This document shows positions 8,736-18,358 of a DNA stretch of 64,000 bases, in pieces. Every line of letters begins with the position of its first letter. The first letter of the stretch is position 1. The DNA comes from Amycolatopsis jejuensis. GTDB taxonomy: Bacteria > Actinomycetota > Actinomycetes > Mycobacteriales > Pseudonocardiaceae. The stretch lies in NCBI RefSeq assembly GCF_000717335.1, contig NZ_JNYZ01000006.1, positions 62,001 through 126,000 of the forward strand, in the 5' to 3' direction. Position numbers and translations under genes: made by a program. Below the pieces are notes generated by a model that was not told the DNA's origin, made no database searches, and saw nothing but the letters and a program-made list of their open reading frames with translations.

Positions 8736-9302
8736 GTGGGATCCCCGGCGGCGGAGCGCGGACGTGAGGTACGGCAGCGGTTGCTGGCGGCGGCGGTCGA
8801 GCTGGTGCCGGAACGGGGATGGGCGGCGGTGAGCACCCGCGTGCTGGCGGACCGGGCCGGGGTCACGCCGAGCGTGGTGCACTACCACTTCCCGTCGCTC
8901 CCGGCGCTGCTGCGTGAGGCGGTCACCGGGGCGATGCGGCAGGCGCTGGAGGCAGCGGGTCCGGCGCTGGAGGAGGCTCGCACGCCGGGTGCCGTGGTCG
9001 ACGCGATGCTCGGCTCGGTTGCGCCGTACCCCGGTGAGGACCCGTTGTCGTTGCTGTTCGTCGAGGCGTATCTGGCGGCCACCCGGGACGAAGAGCTGCG
9101 GGAGCAGCTGGCCGGGCTGCTCACGGATTTCCGGACGCGGCTGAGCCATTGGCTCGCCGAGCGCGGCGTCGCCGAACCGGACGCGACCGCCGAGGTGCTG
9201 GCGGCAACCGTCGACGGGTTGCTGCTGCACCGCGGTCTCGTACCGGGCGGGGACCTCGCGGCGGTGCTGCGAAGGCTGGTCACGGAGGGCGGGAAACGAT
9301 GA
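8736..9302 (+). CDS. TetR-family transcriptional regulator
   Basis: A 188-residue repressor starting at a GTG preceded by GGAGGG. The N-terminal helix-turn-helix runs from REVRQRLLAAAVEL to VTPSVVHYHFPSL (about residues 9-56). The rest is a ligand-binding domain of helices. Earlier in-frame starts would read through the palindrome and are rejected. A short ORF and an oxidoreductase gene follow with overlapping start/stop codons, so it probably heads a small operon and controls itself, that operon and the divergent DinB gene through the palindrome at 8689-8714. The inducer is unknown. Confidence 0.88.
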   Translation: MGSPAAERGREVRQRLLAAAVELVPERGWAAVSTRVLADRAGVTPSVVHYHFPSLPALLREAVTGAMRQALEAAGPALEEARTPGAVVDAMLGSVAPYPGEDPLSLLFVEAYLAATRDEELREQLAGLLTDFRTRLSHWLAERGVAEPDATAEVLAATVDGLLLHRGLVPGGDLAAVLRRLVTEGGKR

Positions 9303-9457
9303 GTGGGAATTGCCGGGCGGGGGCGTGTCGCTCGGCATCGGCGGTGCGCGCGTGCTTGCGGACCGAGCTGGAACTGGCCCGGCTGCCCGGAAGCGACCGT
9401 TACGCGGCCGGGAACATCACCGGCCTGCACCGGGAATTCGAAGGAGCGAACCGATGA
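9299..9457 (+). CDS. Small ORF coupled to both neighbours; possible NUDIX remnant
   Basis: A 52-residue frame whose ATG overlaps the TetR stop (ATGA) and whose TGA overlaps the start of the next gene (ATGA). That double coupling is the main reason to list it. In a neighbouring frame the same DNA reads DEWELPGGGVSLG, close to the start of a NUDIX box. The listed frame continues with SAVRACLRTELEL, which resembles the second half of that box. It could be the worn remains of a NUDIX hydrolase or chance. No full domain can be made from it. Confidence 0.3.
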   Translation: MSGNCRAGACRSASAVRACLRTELELARLPGSDRYAAGNITGLHREFEGANR

Positions 9458-9921
9458 ATCCTGTGCTGCGTGCGGTTTTCCGCGCACCGGCGAAACTGTA
9501 CGACCGCAACCTGGGCTGGCTGCTGGGTAAGCGCTTCCTGTGCGTGACCCACGTCGGCCGCAAGTCCGGGCGGCAGTACCGGACGGTGCTGGAGGTGATC
9601 GGCCTGCGGCCCGCCGCCGACGAGGTCTTGGTGATCGCCGGGCTCGGTGCGTCGTCGGACTGGTACCGCAACATCCAGGCCGCGCCCGCCGCCGAGGTCG
9701 CCATCGGCCGCCGGACGTTCGTGCCGGAGCACCGGGTGCTCGACCAGCCGGAAGCGCTGGCCGCGATCACCGACTACGAACGGCGGAACATCCTGCTGCG
9801 GCCGGTGTTGCGCCCGGTGCTGACCAAACTGCTGGGCTGGCGTTACGACGGTTCGGTGGAAGCCCGCCGCCGGCTGGTCGCGCAGCTGCCGATCATCGCG
9901 TTCCACCCGCGAGCGGCCTGA
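9454..9921 (+). CDS. Nitroreductase-family deazaflavin (F420)-dependent oxidoreductase, Ddn-like
   Basis: A 155-residue protein of the Ddn-like split beta-barrel family. FLCVTHVGRKSGRQYRTVL (about 26-44) is the family's phosphate-binding RKSG region. IAGLGASSDWYRNIQAAP (about 60-77) is the typical GxxSDWxxNL-type stretch. The C-terminus ends in a short basic tail. Members use reduced coenzyme F420 to reduce quinones, nitro compounds or other activated molecules. An AAGGAGCGAACC site precedes the ATG. It follows the TetR gene in the same small operon, which suggests a detoxification role under that repressor. Confidence 0.85.
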   Translation: MNPVLRAVFRAPAKLYDRNLGWLLGKRFLCVTHVGRKSGRQYRTVLEVIGLRPAADEVLVIAGLGASSDWYRNIQAAPAAEVAIGRRTFVPEHRVLDQPEALAAITDYERRNILLRPVLRPVLTKLLGWRYDGSVEARRRLVAQLPIIAFHPRAA

Positions 9922-9956
9922 ACGTCACCGGGCCGGTGACGCAGCACGATGCCAGA

Positions 9957-10013
9957 AGTCCGTGAAGGGAACCATGAGGGAATCTGATTCCGTGATGGTT
10001 CCCTTCACGGACT
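9957..10013. terminator. Long perfect hairpin between convergent genes (bidirectional terminator-like)
   Basis: A 19-bp arm at 9957-9975 (AGTCCGTGAAGGGAACCAT) pairs perfectly with 9995-10013. The loop contains a second small hairpin (GGAATC/GATTCC). The right arm ends one base before the stop codon of the XRE gene. The position between two converging genes suggests a two-way terminator. Similar GTGAAGGGAACC-type palindromes are, from memory, scattered in Amycolatopsis genomes. Confidence 0.65.
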
Positions 10014-10874
10014 TCACCCGGGAGCGGGGCGGGGAGCTGAACCGAATTCCTCGACCCCGACGACCGCCAGCAAGTCCAGCTGCTCCACCGCATCACTCCC
10101 CGGCGGTGCCGTGAACCACAGCAACCGCTGAGTACCGTCCTCGCTCAGCAGATTCAGGCAGTTCAGCTCCACCACCCCCAGCACCGGATGCACCAGCCGC
10201 TTCCGATCGGTCCGCCGGACCGCCACCTCCTGCCGCTCCCACAACTCCGCGAACTCCGCGCTACCACTCCTGAGCACCGAGAGCAGCTCGACAGCCAGCG
10301 GATCGTCCCCACGGCGCCCGATCGCTGCCCGCAGATCCGCGACGAACACCTCGGACTGATGCCGATGCTCATCCGGGTGATACCGCTCCCGCGCAGCCGG
10401 ATCGGTGAACCACTGATACACAAAGCTCGCCCGGACCCCGCGCGCCGCCGCCGGAGTACCCAGCAGCGCCTCGGCAAGACGATTCTGCACCAGCGTCACA
10501 CTGAGGTCCGTCATCACCTGCGCCGGAGTGTTCGGCAACCGCTCCAGCAGATCGAGCATTGCCGGATGAACGTGCGCACTGCTCCCGGATGCAGGCGGCA
10601 GCGGGCGCCCGGCCAGATGGTAGAGATGGTTGCGCTCGTCGACAGTCAGCCGCAACGCCCGGGCCAGCGCGGCCAGCATCTGCTCCGACGGCTGCACCCC
10701 CCGGCCCTGTTCGAGCTGCCCGTAGTAGTCCACCGAAGCACCGGCCAGCGTCGCGACCTCGTCCCGCCGCAGCCCCGGCACCCGGCGGCGCACCCCGGCG
10801 GTCAGCCCGACCTCCGCCGGGCTGATCCGGGCGCGCCGCGAATTCAGGTAACGGCCGAGTTCACGCAGATCCAT
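10014..10874 (-). CDS. XRE-family regulator with MmyB-like ligand-binding domain
   Basis: A 286-residue regulator. Residues about 1-85 hold a Cro/C1-type helix-turn-helix (VPGLRRDEVATLAGASVDYYGQLEQGR region). The remainder is a MmyB-like, PAS-related sensor domain with the usual VQNRLAEALLG and KRLVHPVLGVVEL stretches. In this family the sensor is thought to bind a fatty acid or related ligand and the gene usually controls a neighbouring oxidoreductase. Here the gene lies only 7 bases after an NADPH:quinone-type oxidoreductase on the same strand, so it probably regulates its own operon. Confidence 0.88.
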   Translation of the reverse strand: MDLRELGRYLNSRRARISPAEVGLTAGVRRRVPGLRRDEVATLAGASVDYYGQLEQGRGVQPSEQMLAALARALRLTVDERNHLYHLAGRPLPPASGSSAHVHPAMLDLLERLPNTPAQVMTDLSVTLVQNRLAEALLGTPAAARGVRASFVYQWFTDPAARERYHPDEHRHQSEVFVADLRAAIGRRGDDPLAVELLSVLRSGSAEFAELWERQEVAVRRTDRKRLVHPVLGVVELNCLNLLSEDGTQRLLWFTAPPGSDAVEQLDLLAVVGVEEFGSAPRPAPG

Positions 10875-10881
10875 CCCTCCA

Positions 10882-11838
10882 CTATGGCCGCGCCGACAGG
10901 CCCGAGCCAGGTGCCACCTGCACCACGCTCAGCAGGACCTTGCCCCGCGCGTGCCGCTGACTCAGGTACGCCAGCGCCCACTTGCCCTCGGCGAGCGGCA
11001 GGGTGCGGTCCACCAGGAGTTCGACCCCGTCGTCGATCTGCTTCGCGACCTTGGCCAGCCGCGGCCCGTCCGAGCTGTGGAACACGAACGCCGCGCGCCG
11101 TCCGGCAGCTTCGGCTCGCGCCTCGTCCGGCGGCATCGGCACCGCGACCAGCAGCCCGCCCGGCTTCAGCACCTCCAGCGACCGGGCCTCGTTCTCGCCG
11201 CCGACGGTGTCCACCACGACGTCGACCCCGCTGATTTCCTCCTCGAAGGCGACCTGCCGGTAGTCGAGAACCGTGTCGGCGCCGAGCTTTCTCGCGATGG
11301 CGACCCCCGAACCCGACGCCGTCGCCACCACCTGCGCGCCGAGCCGCTTCGCGAACTGCACCGCGAAGCTGCCCACGCCACCGGCCGCGGCATGCACGAG
11401 CACGGTCTGTCCGGATCGGACGTCCGCGATCTCGGTCAGCACCTGCCACGCGGTCGCGGCCGACGTCGGAATCCCGGCCGCGGCTTCGAGCGAAACGCTC
11501 CCCGGCGCGGGGACCAGCTGATCCGCGTCGATCACGGCCTGCTCGGCACAGGCGCCCCCGGCAACCGGGTCGAGGCGGCCGATCACCGCGTCCCCGACTT
11601 GCCAGCCGGTCACCTCGTCGCCGACTGCGCCGACCCGCCCGGAGAAATCGGTGCCGAGCGAATAGGGGAAGGTCACCGGGAAGAAATCGGTCACATATCC
11701 GGCCACGATCTTGAGGTCCAGTGGGTTCAGCGATGCCGCCGCGATGTCGACGACCACCTGGCGCGGCCCAGGGGACACCGCCGCGACCTCGGCGAGCGCG
11801 GGTTCCGCGCCGTATCCGGTGATCTGCAGTGCTTTCAC
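10882..11838 (-). CDS. NAD(P)H:quinone oxidoreductase-like MDR protein (zinc-independent)
   Basis: A 318-residue medium-chain reductase. It has SLNPLDLKIVAGY near residue 40, the N-terminal GroES-like fold, then VLVHAAAGGVGSFAVQFAKRLGAQV, the NADP-binding Rossmann start with AAGGVG. It lacks the zinc ligands of alcohol dehydrogenases and so belongs with quinone oxidoreductases/enone reductases. Likely role: NADPH-dependent reduction of quinones or alpha,beta-unsaturated carbonyls. The GTG start at 11838 overlaps the stop of the SnoaL-like gene (GTGA). The next gene downstream is an XRE regulator 7 bases away. Confidence 0.85.
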   Translation of the reverse strand: MKALQITGYGAEPALAEVAAVSPGPRQVVVDIAAASLNPLDLKIVAGYVTDFFPVTFPYSLGTDFSGRVGAVGDEVTGWQVGDAVIGRLDPVAGGACAEQAVIDADQLVPAPGSVSLEAAAGIPTSAATAWQVLTEIADVRSGQTVLVHAAAGGVGSFAVQFAKRLGAQVVATASGSGVAIARKLGADTVLDYRQVAFEEEISGVDVVVDTVGGENEARSLEVLKPGGLLVAVPMPPDEARAEAAGRRAAFVFHSSDGPRLAKVAKQIDDGVELLVDRTLPLAEGKWALAYLSQRHARGKVLLSVVQVAPGSGLSARP

Positions 11839-12095
11839 GAGGTGCGCTCCTGTCGTTCTGTCGCTTCGCCGAGCCAGAAATCGCCGACGTGTTTCCCGCA
11901 CATTGCCCCGTGGACGGCGACCAGGCCGTTGCCGCCCGCGGAGCGTCCGTCCACGATGTCGTGCACCTCGATCCGGAAATCCGCGAACGCCGCGGAGATT
12001 TCGTCGATGACCGGCGTGATCCCGCCGGGATGGCCGCTGAACGCCGCCCGGTGGAACGATTCGAGGAATTCCCGCAGCGGTGGTTGTCCTGGCAT
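11835..12095 (-). CDS. Short SnoaL-like (ester cyclase / NTF2-fold) protein, apparently truncated
   Basis: An 86-residue protein with a good AAGGAGC ribosome site. The stretch FADFRIEVHDIVDG followed by VAVHGAMCGKHVGDFWLG matches the central strands of SnoaL-like ester cyclases. Those proteins usually have 130-150 residues, so both the opening helices and the last strands are missing. Its stop overlaps the start of the oxidoreductase gene, which shows it is still translated as part of the operon or at least that the arrangement is fixed. It could be a decayed gene kept for coupling, or a minimal domain. Confidence 0.55.
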   Translation of the reverse strand: MPGQPPLREFLESFHRAAFSGHPGGITPVIDEISAAFADFRIEVHDIVDGRSAGGNGLVAVHGAMCGKHVGDFWLGEATERQERTS

Positions 12096-12178
12096 TCTGC
12101 TCCTTACGCGCGATAACCGGTGTTTTCAGGTTCCGGCTTTCGCGGCGAAGGGGCGAGGCGGCAGTTGTACTGGTGTCG

Positions 12179-13519
12179 TCAGTACCTGCCGGTGACCGAC
12201 CGGACCATCTCGGCACTGCTGCCCAGGTACCCGCCCGGATCGCACAACCGGCGGACCTGGTCCGCGCCGAGCAGGGCCGTGACGTCCGGGTTGCGGCACA
12301 GTTCCGCCGCCAGGTCGGCACCGGATTCGCGGACCCGCGCGCAGGCGGCGTACACGAGTTCGTGCGCCTGCCGGTGACCGAGCGCCGGGGCGAGCGCCAT
12401 CATCACGGCCTCCGCGGAGATCAGCCCGCCGGTGAGGTCGAGGTTGGCGCGCATCCGCCCGGCGTCGACCTGCAGCCCGGCAATGGTGTCCCCGGCCTGC
12501 GCGAGCGACGACGACAGCAGCAGGAACGCCTCCGGGAGCACCGCCCATTCGACGTGCCACGGCCCGGTGGCGCGTTCGAAGTCCTGCAGCATCGCACCCA
12601 GCATCGCGGATACCTTGTCCCGCAACAGGTTTGCCGCCGCAATCATCAGCTCGCTGGAGATCGGGTTGCGTTTCTGCGGCATGGTGGAACTGGCACCGCG
12701 GCCGGGGACGAACGGCTCGGCCAGCTCGCCGGTTTCGGTCGAGGACATCGCCGCGATGTCGAGGCCGATCTTGCCCACCGACGCACCGATCGCGGCCAGC
12801 AGCGCGACGATCTCGGTGAACCCGTCGCGGGTCACGTGCCAGGTGATCCCGGGATCGCGCAGGCCGAGCTCCGCGGCCAGTGCGGCTCGCACCCGCAGGC
12901 CGTCCTCGCCGAGCGACGCCAGGGTCCCCGCCGCGCCGCCGAACTGCACCATCAGGTTGCGCTCGCGGACGGACGCCAGCCGGTCGGCGTGCCGGTCCAG
13001 CGCCGACAGCCACACCGCGACCCGGTAGCCGAAGGTGATCGGCAGGGCGTGCTGGAGATGCGTCCGCCCGGCGGTGACGGTGCCGGCGTGCTCCTGCGCC
13101 AAGGTCCGCAGGTGGTCCCGGAGCCGGTCGAGCGCAGCGTCGATGAGGGTGAGGCCCTCGGCGACCTGCAGCATGGTCGCCGTGTCCATGATGTCCTGGG
13201 TCGTCGCGCCCCAGTGCAGGTACCCGCCCGCGTCGCCGCAGTGCTCGGCGAGCTGGGTGATGATCGGCAGGATCGGGTAGCCGACGTTCCCGGTGTCCCG
13301 CCGGAGCCGTTCACGATCCAGCCGCGCGGGATCGCCCGTCCTGGCGATGGCGTCGGCCGCCTCGCGCGGGATGACGCCGGTCCGCGCCTCCGCCCGCGCG
13401 AGGGCGACCTCCACCCGCACCACGGTGTCCACATAGGACTCGTCGCTGAAGACCGCCCGCATCTCGTGCGTACCGAAGAGATCGCGGAACAGGAACGAGT
13501 CGAAAACCGTGCTGCTCAC
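12179..13519 (-). CDS. Fumarase/aspartase-superfamily lyase, PcaB / adenylosuccinate-lyase-like
   Basis: A 446-residue enzyme with the superfamily signature GASSTMPQKRNP (near residue 285) and HWGATTQDIMDTA (near 100), the two conserved regions holding the catalytic Ser and the His/Thr that bind the leaving carboxylate. The length and the HWGATTQD form resemble 3-carboxy-cis,cis-muconate cycloisomerase (PcaB) and adenylosuccinate lyase. Purine genes are absent and a semialdehyde dehydrogenase lies next door, so a catabolic C-N or C-O lyase/cycloisomerase is more likely. The GTG start overlaps the stop of the dehydrogenase (GTGA). Confidence 0.82.
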   Translation of the reverse strand: MSSTVFDSFLFRDLFGTHEMRAVFSDESYVDTVVRVEVALARAEARTGVIPREAADAIARTGDPARLDRERLRRDTGNVGYPILPIITQLAEHCGDAGGYLHWGATTQDIMDTATMLQVAEGLTLIDAALDRLRDHLRTLAQEHAGTVTAGRTHLQHALPITFGYRVAVWLSALDRHADRLASVRERNLMVQFGGAAGTLASLGEDGLRVRAALAAELGLRDPGITWHVTRDGFTEIVALLAAIGASVGKIGLDIAAMSSTETGELAEPFVPGRGASSTMPQKRNPISSELMIAAANLLRDKVSAMLGAMLQDFERATGPWHVEWAVLPEAFLLLSSSLAQAGDTIAGLQVDAGRMRANLDLTGGLISAEAVMMALAPALGHRQAHELVYAACARVRESGADLAAELCRNPDVTALLGADQVRRLCDPGGYLGSSAEMVRSVTGRY

Positions 13520-14958
13520 CGGGATTCCTCGGCGAAGTCGATGGCGATGTACTTCTGCTCCAGGTACTCGTCGATCCCGCTGTCGCCGCCCTCGCGGCCG
13601 ATGCCGGACTGCTTCATCCCGCCGAACGGCGCACTGGGGTCGGACACGTACCCGCGGTTCAGGCCGACCATCCCGGTTTCGAGCCGCTCGCTCATCCGCA
13701 GCGCGCGCCCGAGGTCACCCGTGAAGAGGTAGCCGACCAGGCCGAACTCGGTGTCGTTGGCCTCGCGCAGCACCTCGGCCTCGGTCTCGAACGTCCGGAT
13801 CGCCGCCACCGGGCCGAAAATCTCCTCCCGGCCGATCCGCGCGCCCGCCGGGACGCCGGTGAGCACCGTCGGCGGGTAGAAGTACCCCGGACCCGCCGGG
13901 ACCCGGCCGCCGGTGCGGACCTGCGCCCCGGCGGCCACCGCGTCGTCGACCAGCCCGGCGACCTTGCTGCGCTGGCGTTCGTCGATCAGCGGCCCCAGGT
14001 CGGTGGCGGGGTCGGTGCCCGGCCCGACCGTGAGCGCGCTCATCCGCGCGGACAGCCTCGCGCTGAATTCCCCGGCGACGTCGGCGTGGACGTGAAAGCG
14101 GTTCGCCGCAATGCAGGCCTCGCCGATGTTGCGGAGCTTCGCGGTCATCGCGCCTTCGACGGCGGCGTCGAGGTCGGCGTCCGGAAAGACGATGAAGGGC
14201 GCGTTCCCGCCCAGTTCCATCGACGTGCGCAGGACGGTGCCCGCCGCCTGCGCCAGCAGCAGCCGCCCGACGGCGGTCGACCCGGTGAACCACAACTTGC
14301 GCAACCGCCCGTCTCGCAGCAGCGGCTCGGTGCACGCGGCCGCGTCGGCCGTCGGGATGACGTTGAGGACCCCGTCCGGCAGGCCCGCCTCGGCCAGCAC
14401 CCCGGCCAGCGCGGCGGTGGTCAGCGGCGCCTGCGGAGCCGGTTTGACGACCATGGTGCAGCCCGCCGCGACGGCCGGGCCGATCTTGCGCGCCGGCATG
14501 GCCAGCGGTGCGTTCCACGGCGTGATGAGCAGGCACGGCCCCACGGGCTGCCGGGTGACCAGCACGCGGGCCGTTCCGTCCTCGCTCACCTTCCAGCTGC
14601 CGTCGATCCGCACCGCCTCCTCGCCGAACCACCGCAGGTACCCGGCGCCGTAGCCGACCTCGGCCCGGGATTCGGCGAGCGATTTGCCCATTTCCCGCGT
14701 GATCAGCAGGGCGAACTCGTCCTCGCGCTCGATCAGCAGGTCGTGCGCCCGGCGCAGGATCTCGCCCCGGCGCCGCGGGGGAGTGGCGGCCCAGCTCGCC
14801 TGTGCCCGGGAGGCGGTGTCGAGGGCGGCCATCGCGTCCGCCGGGGTCGCGGACGCCACCTCGGCCAGCGGCTCGCCGGTCGCCGGGTTCTCCACGGGGA
14901 ACGTCGCGCCGCCGGTCGCGGCCCGCCATTTCCCGTCGATGAACAGGCCCTTGTCCAC
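13516..14958 (-). CDS. Aldehyde dehydrogenase, succinate-semialdehyde dehydrogenase-like
   Basis: A 480-residue NAD(P)-dependent aldehyde dehydrogenase. Catalytic Cys lies in GEACIAANRF, the general-base Glu in MELGGNAPF, and the NAD site in FTGSTAVGRLL. The NxGxxCxAxNR form around the Cys, rather than CxxxxR, is typical of succinate-semialdehyde dehydrogenases (GabD), so oxidation of a dicarboxylic semialdehyde to the diacid is likely. The preceding gene is a DJ-1 protein 22 bases upstream and the following gene is a fumarase-family lyase overlapping by 4 bases. The lyase could yield, or accept, the C4 product. Confidence 0.87.
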   Translation of the reverse strand: MDKGLFIDGKWRAATGGATFPVENPATGEPLAEVASATPADAMAALDTASRAQASWAATPPRRRGEILRRAHDLLIEREDEFALLITREMGKSLAESRAEVGYGAGYLRWFGEEAVRIDGSWKVSEDGTARVLVTRQPVGPCLLITPWNAPLAMPARKIGPAVAAGCTMVVKPAPQAPLTTAALAGVLAEAGLPDGVLNVIPTADAAACTEPLLRDGRLRKLWFTGSTAVGRLLLAQAAGTVLRTSMELGGNAPFIVFPDADLDAAVEGAMTAKLRNIGEACIAANRFHVHADVAGEFSARLSARMSALTVGPGTDPATDLGPLIDERQRSKVAGLVDDAVAAGAQVRTGGRVPAGPGYFYPPTVLTGVPAGARIGREEIFGPVAAIRTFETEAEVLREANDTEFGLVGYLFTGDLGRALRMSERLETGMVGLNRGYVSDPSAPFGGMKQSGIGREGGDSGIDEYLEQKYIAIDFAEESR

Positions 14959-14980
14959 GGGGTGCCTTCCTTTCCGGCCG

Positions 14981-15673
14981 TCAGCTGAGGGCGGCGATCA
15001 TCGCGTCGGCCATCGGGGCGCTCGACGCCGGATTCTGGCCGGTGAACAGGTTTCCGTCGCGCACGGTGTAGGCCTGGTACGCCGGTCCGCCGGAATGCTT
15101 CGCGCCCAGCTCGCGCAGCCGGGACGCGAGCAGCCACGGCGCACCTTCCGCGGTACCGAAAAGCTGTTCCTCCTCGTCGGTGAACGCCGTCATCTTCCGT
15201 CCGGCGAACAGCCATTTCCCGTCTTCGTCCACAGTGGACAGCAGAGCGGCCGGGCCGTGGCACACGGCACCGATGATCTTGTCCGCCGCGTCCGCCTTGG
15301 CGAGCAGGCGGCCGAGGTCGGCGTCCTCGTGCAGGTCGACGACCGGACCGTGCCCGCCGGGCAGGACGACGGCGGCGTAGCCGTCGATGTCGACCTCGCC
15401 GAGCTTGAGCAGCGGCCCGAACTCCCGCAGTGCCTTCTCGGCGTTCGCGACGTGCCGGGCACAGTCCTCGCCCGCGACGGCCGGGTCGGCGCTGTGCCGG
15501 TCGAGCGGCTGCAGCACGCCGCCGGGGGAGGCGAAGTCCACGGTGTACCCGGCCGCGACGAACCTCTCGTACGGCGCGGCGAGCTCCTCGGCCCAGTACC
15601 CGGTCGGGTAAGCCGAACCGTCGGTGCGCTCCCAGACGCTCGCGGCGGACATGACGATCAGGACTTTGCGCAT
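14981..15673 (-). CDS. DJ-1/PfpI-family (Hsp31-like) type 1 glutamine amidotransferase-fold protein
   Basis: A 230-residue protein with the nucleophilic elbow GAVCHGPAAL (Cys about 138) and VVLPGGHGPVVDL before it. This is the Glu/Cys/His arrangement of the DJ-1/Hsp31 group, whose members act as glyoxalase III, deglycase or chaperones and protect against reactive aldehydes. As first gene of an operon with an aldehyde dehydrogenase it may deal with reactive carbonyls. It is transcribed away from an XRE regulator. The ATG at 15673 gives a normal family length; longer in-frame extensions cross the regulator gene and are shadows. Confidence 0.85.
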   Translation of the reverse strand: MRKVLIVMSAASVWERTDGSAYPTGYWAEELAAPYERFVAAGYTVDFASPGGVLQPLDRHSADPAVAGEDCARHVANAEKALREFGPLLKLGEVDIDGYAAVVLPGGHGPVVDLHEDADLGRLLAKADAADKIIGAVCHGPAALLSTVDEDGKWLFAGRKMTAFTDEEEQLFGTAEGAPWLLASRLRELGAKHSGGPAYQAYTVRDGNLFTGQNPASSAPMADAMIAALS

Positions 15674-15817
15674 TTCTCGGATCCTTTGCCGGAATCGGTG
15701 ATTACCCCAGTGAGCCTGCCCGACGGGAAGCCGTTCCCGGGCCGGATCTCGCGCCCTGCGCAACCTAGGACGCGCAGACCCAGGCACGGATGGGGGACTT
15801 GGGGGAGGATGGGGTCC

Positions 15818-16690
15818 GTGACCGGTCTGAATCGTGAACTCGCCGACTTCCTGCGGCGTGCCCGGGCGCAGGTCGATCCGGCGCGCGCCGGGCTGCCGCC
15901 GGACGGTCGGGTCCGCCGGGTACCCGGTCTGCGCCGGGAGGAGGTCGCCCGGCTGGCGGGCGTGTCCACGGACTACTACGCGCGTCTCGAACAGGGCCGC
16001 CGCATCGTGCCGTCGGCGGCGGTGGTCGAGGCGATCGGCCGCGCGCTCGGCCTCGACGCCGCGGGTCGCGTGCACCTCGAAGACCTCGTCGGCCTCACCG
16101 CAGCTCCGGCCCGACGGCCGGCCCGCGGGGTGCAGCGGGTGCGGCCCGGGCTGTACCAGCTGCTCGACGCCCTCGACGGCGAGCCCGCGCTCATCCTCGG
16201 CCGCCGCACCGACATCCTCGCGGCCAACCGGATGGCGAAGGCCCTCTTCGCCGACTTCGACCGGATCCCCGCGCCGCGGCGCAACTACGCCCGCTGGATG
16301 TTCCTGGACGACGACGCCCGCGCCCTGTTCACCGACTGGCCAGACCAGGCGCGGGCGGCCGTCGAAAGCCTGCGGTTCGAAGTGGGCCGCGATCCGGACG
16401 ACCGCGCGACCGTCGCGCTGGTCGCCGAACTGCGTGCGCACAGCCCGGAGTTCGCCGAGTGGTGGGAGGAGCACCGGGTCCACCAGCGCACCCACGGTTC
16501 GAAACGGCTGCGCCACCCGCTGGTCGGACCACTGACGGTGGACTACGAAAGCCTGACCCTGCCCGGAGATCCGGACACCACGCTGTACGTCTACACCACC
16601 GAACCGGGCTCGCCGTCGCGGGAAGCCATGCATTTGCTGGCCGGATGGGCGGCGTCCGACAATGCACCGCCGGGTCAGAAAGCGCGATGA
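15818..16690 (+). CDS. XRE-family regulator with MmyB-like ligand-binding domain
   Basis: A 290-residue regulator of the same type as the one at 10014-10874. It has a helix-turn-helix around VPGLRREEVARLAGVSTDYY (about 30-50) and a MmyB-like sensor domain (ILAANRMAKALF; KRLRHPLVGPLTVDYE). I prefer the GTG at 15818 because GGGAGG lies nine bases before it; for the in-frame ATG at 15809 the same site would touch the start. It is divergent from the DJ-1/aldehyde dehydrogenase/lyase operon and probably controls it. It ends 2 bases before the stop of the convergent acyl-CoA synthetase. Confidence 0.86.
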   Translation: MTGLNRELADFLRRARAQVDPARAGLPPDGRVRRVPGLRREEVARLAGVSTDYYARLEQGRRIVPSAAVVEAIGRALGLDAAGRVHLEDLVGLTAAPARRPARGVQRVRPGLYQLLDALDGEPALILGRRTDILAANRMAKALFADFDRIPAPRRNYARWMFLDDDARALFTDWPDQARAAVESLRFEVGRDPDDRATVALVAELRAHSPEFAEWWEEHRVHQRTHGSKRLRHPLVGPLTVDYESLTLPGDPDTTLYVYTTEPGSPSREAMHLLAGWAASDNAPPGQKAR

Positions 16691-16692
16691 TC

Positions 16693-18222
<1,530 letters not shown>

Positions 18223-18307
18223 GACGTCGGCTCCCTATGTTGTGAACAGCAGGAAACGAGATGGCCACCAGGGTGGGCGTCGAAAACTACAGTGTCAAGG
18301 GTGTAGG

Positions 18308-18340
18308 TGCACGAAGTGAATGTCGGGTAACCTTCGTGCA
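18308..18340. promoter_or_regulatory. 9-bp perfect inverted repeat, likely operator of the double-TetR protein
   Basis: TGCACGAAG at 18308-18316 and CTTCGTGCA at 18332-18340 with 15 bases between them. It lies in the gap between the divergent acyl-CoA synthetase and regulator genes. A possible ATG for the regulator at 18320 falls inside it, which is one reason to prefer the later GTG start. Confidence 0.5.
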
Positions 18341-18358
18341 CTGGCGAAGGGAGTTGGC

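Noticed and set aside
14684-16690. 668-residue plus-strand frame ending in the XRE regulator
   Set aside because: The part before 15818 is antisense to the dehydrogenase and DJ-1 genes and has no motif; the regulator has its own ribosome site.
18320-18358. Upstream ATG start for the double-TetR gene
   Set aside because: It would lie inside the inverted repeat and has no ribosome site; the GTG at 18359 has AAGGGAG at proper distance.
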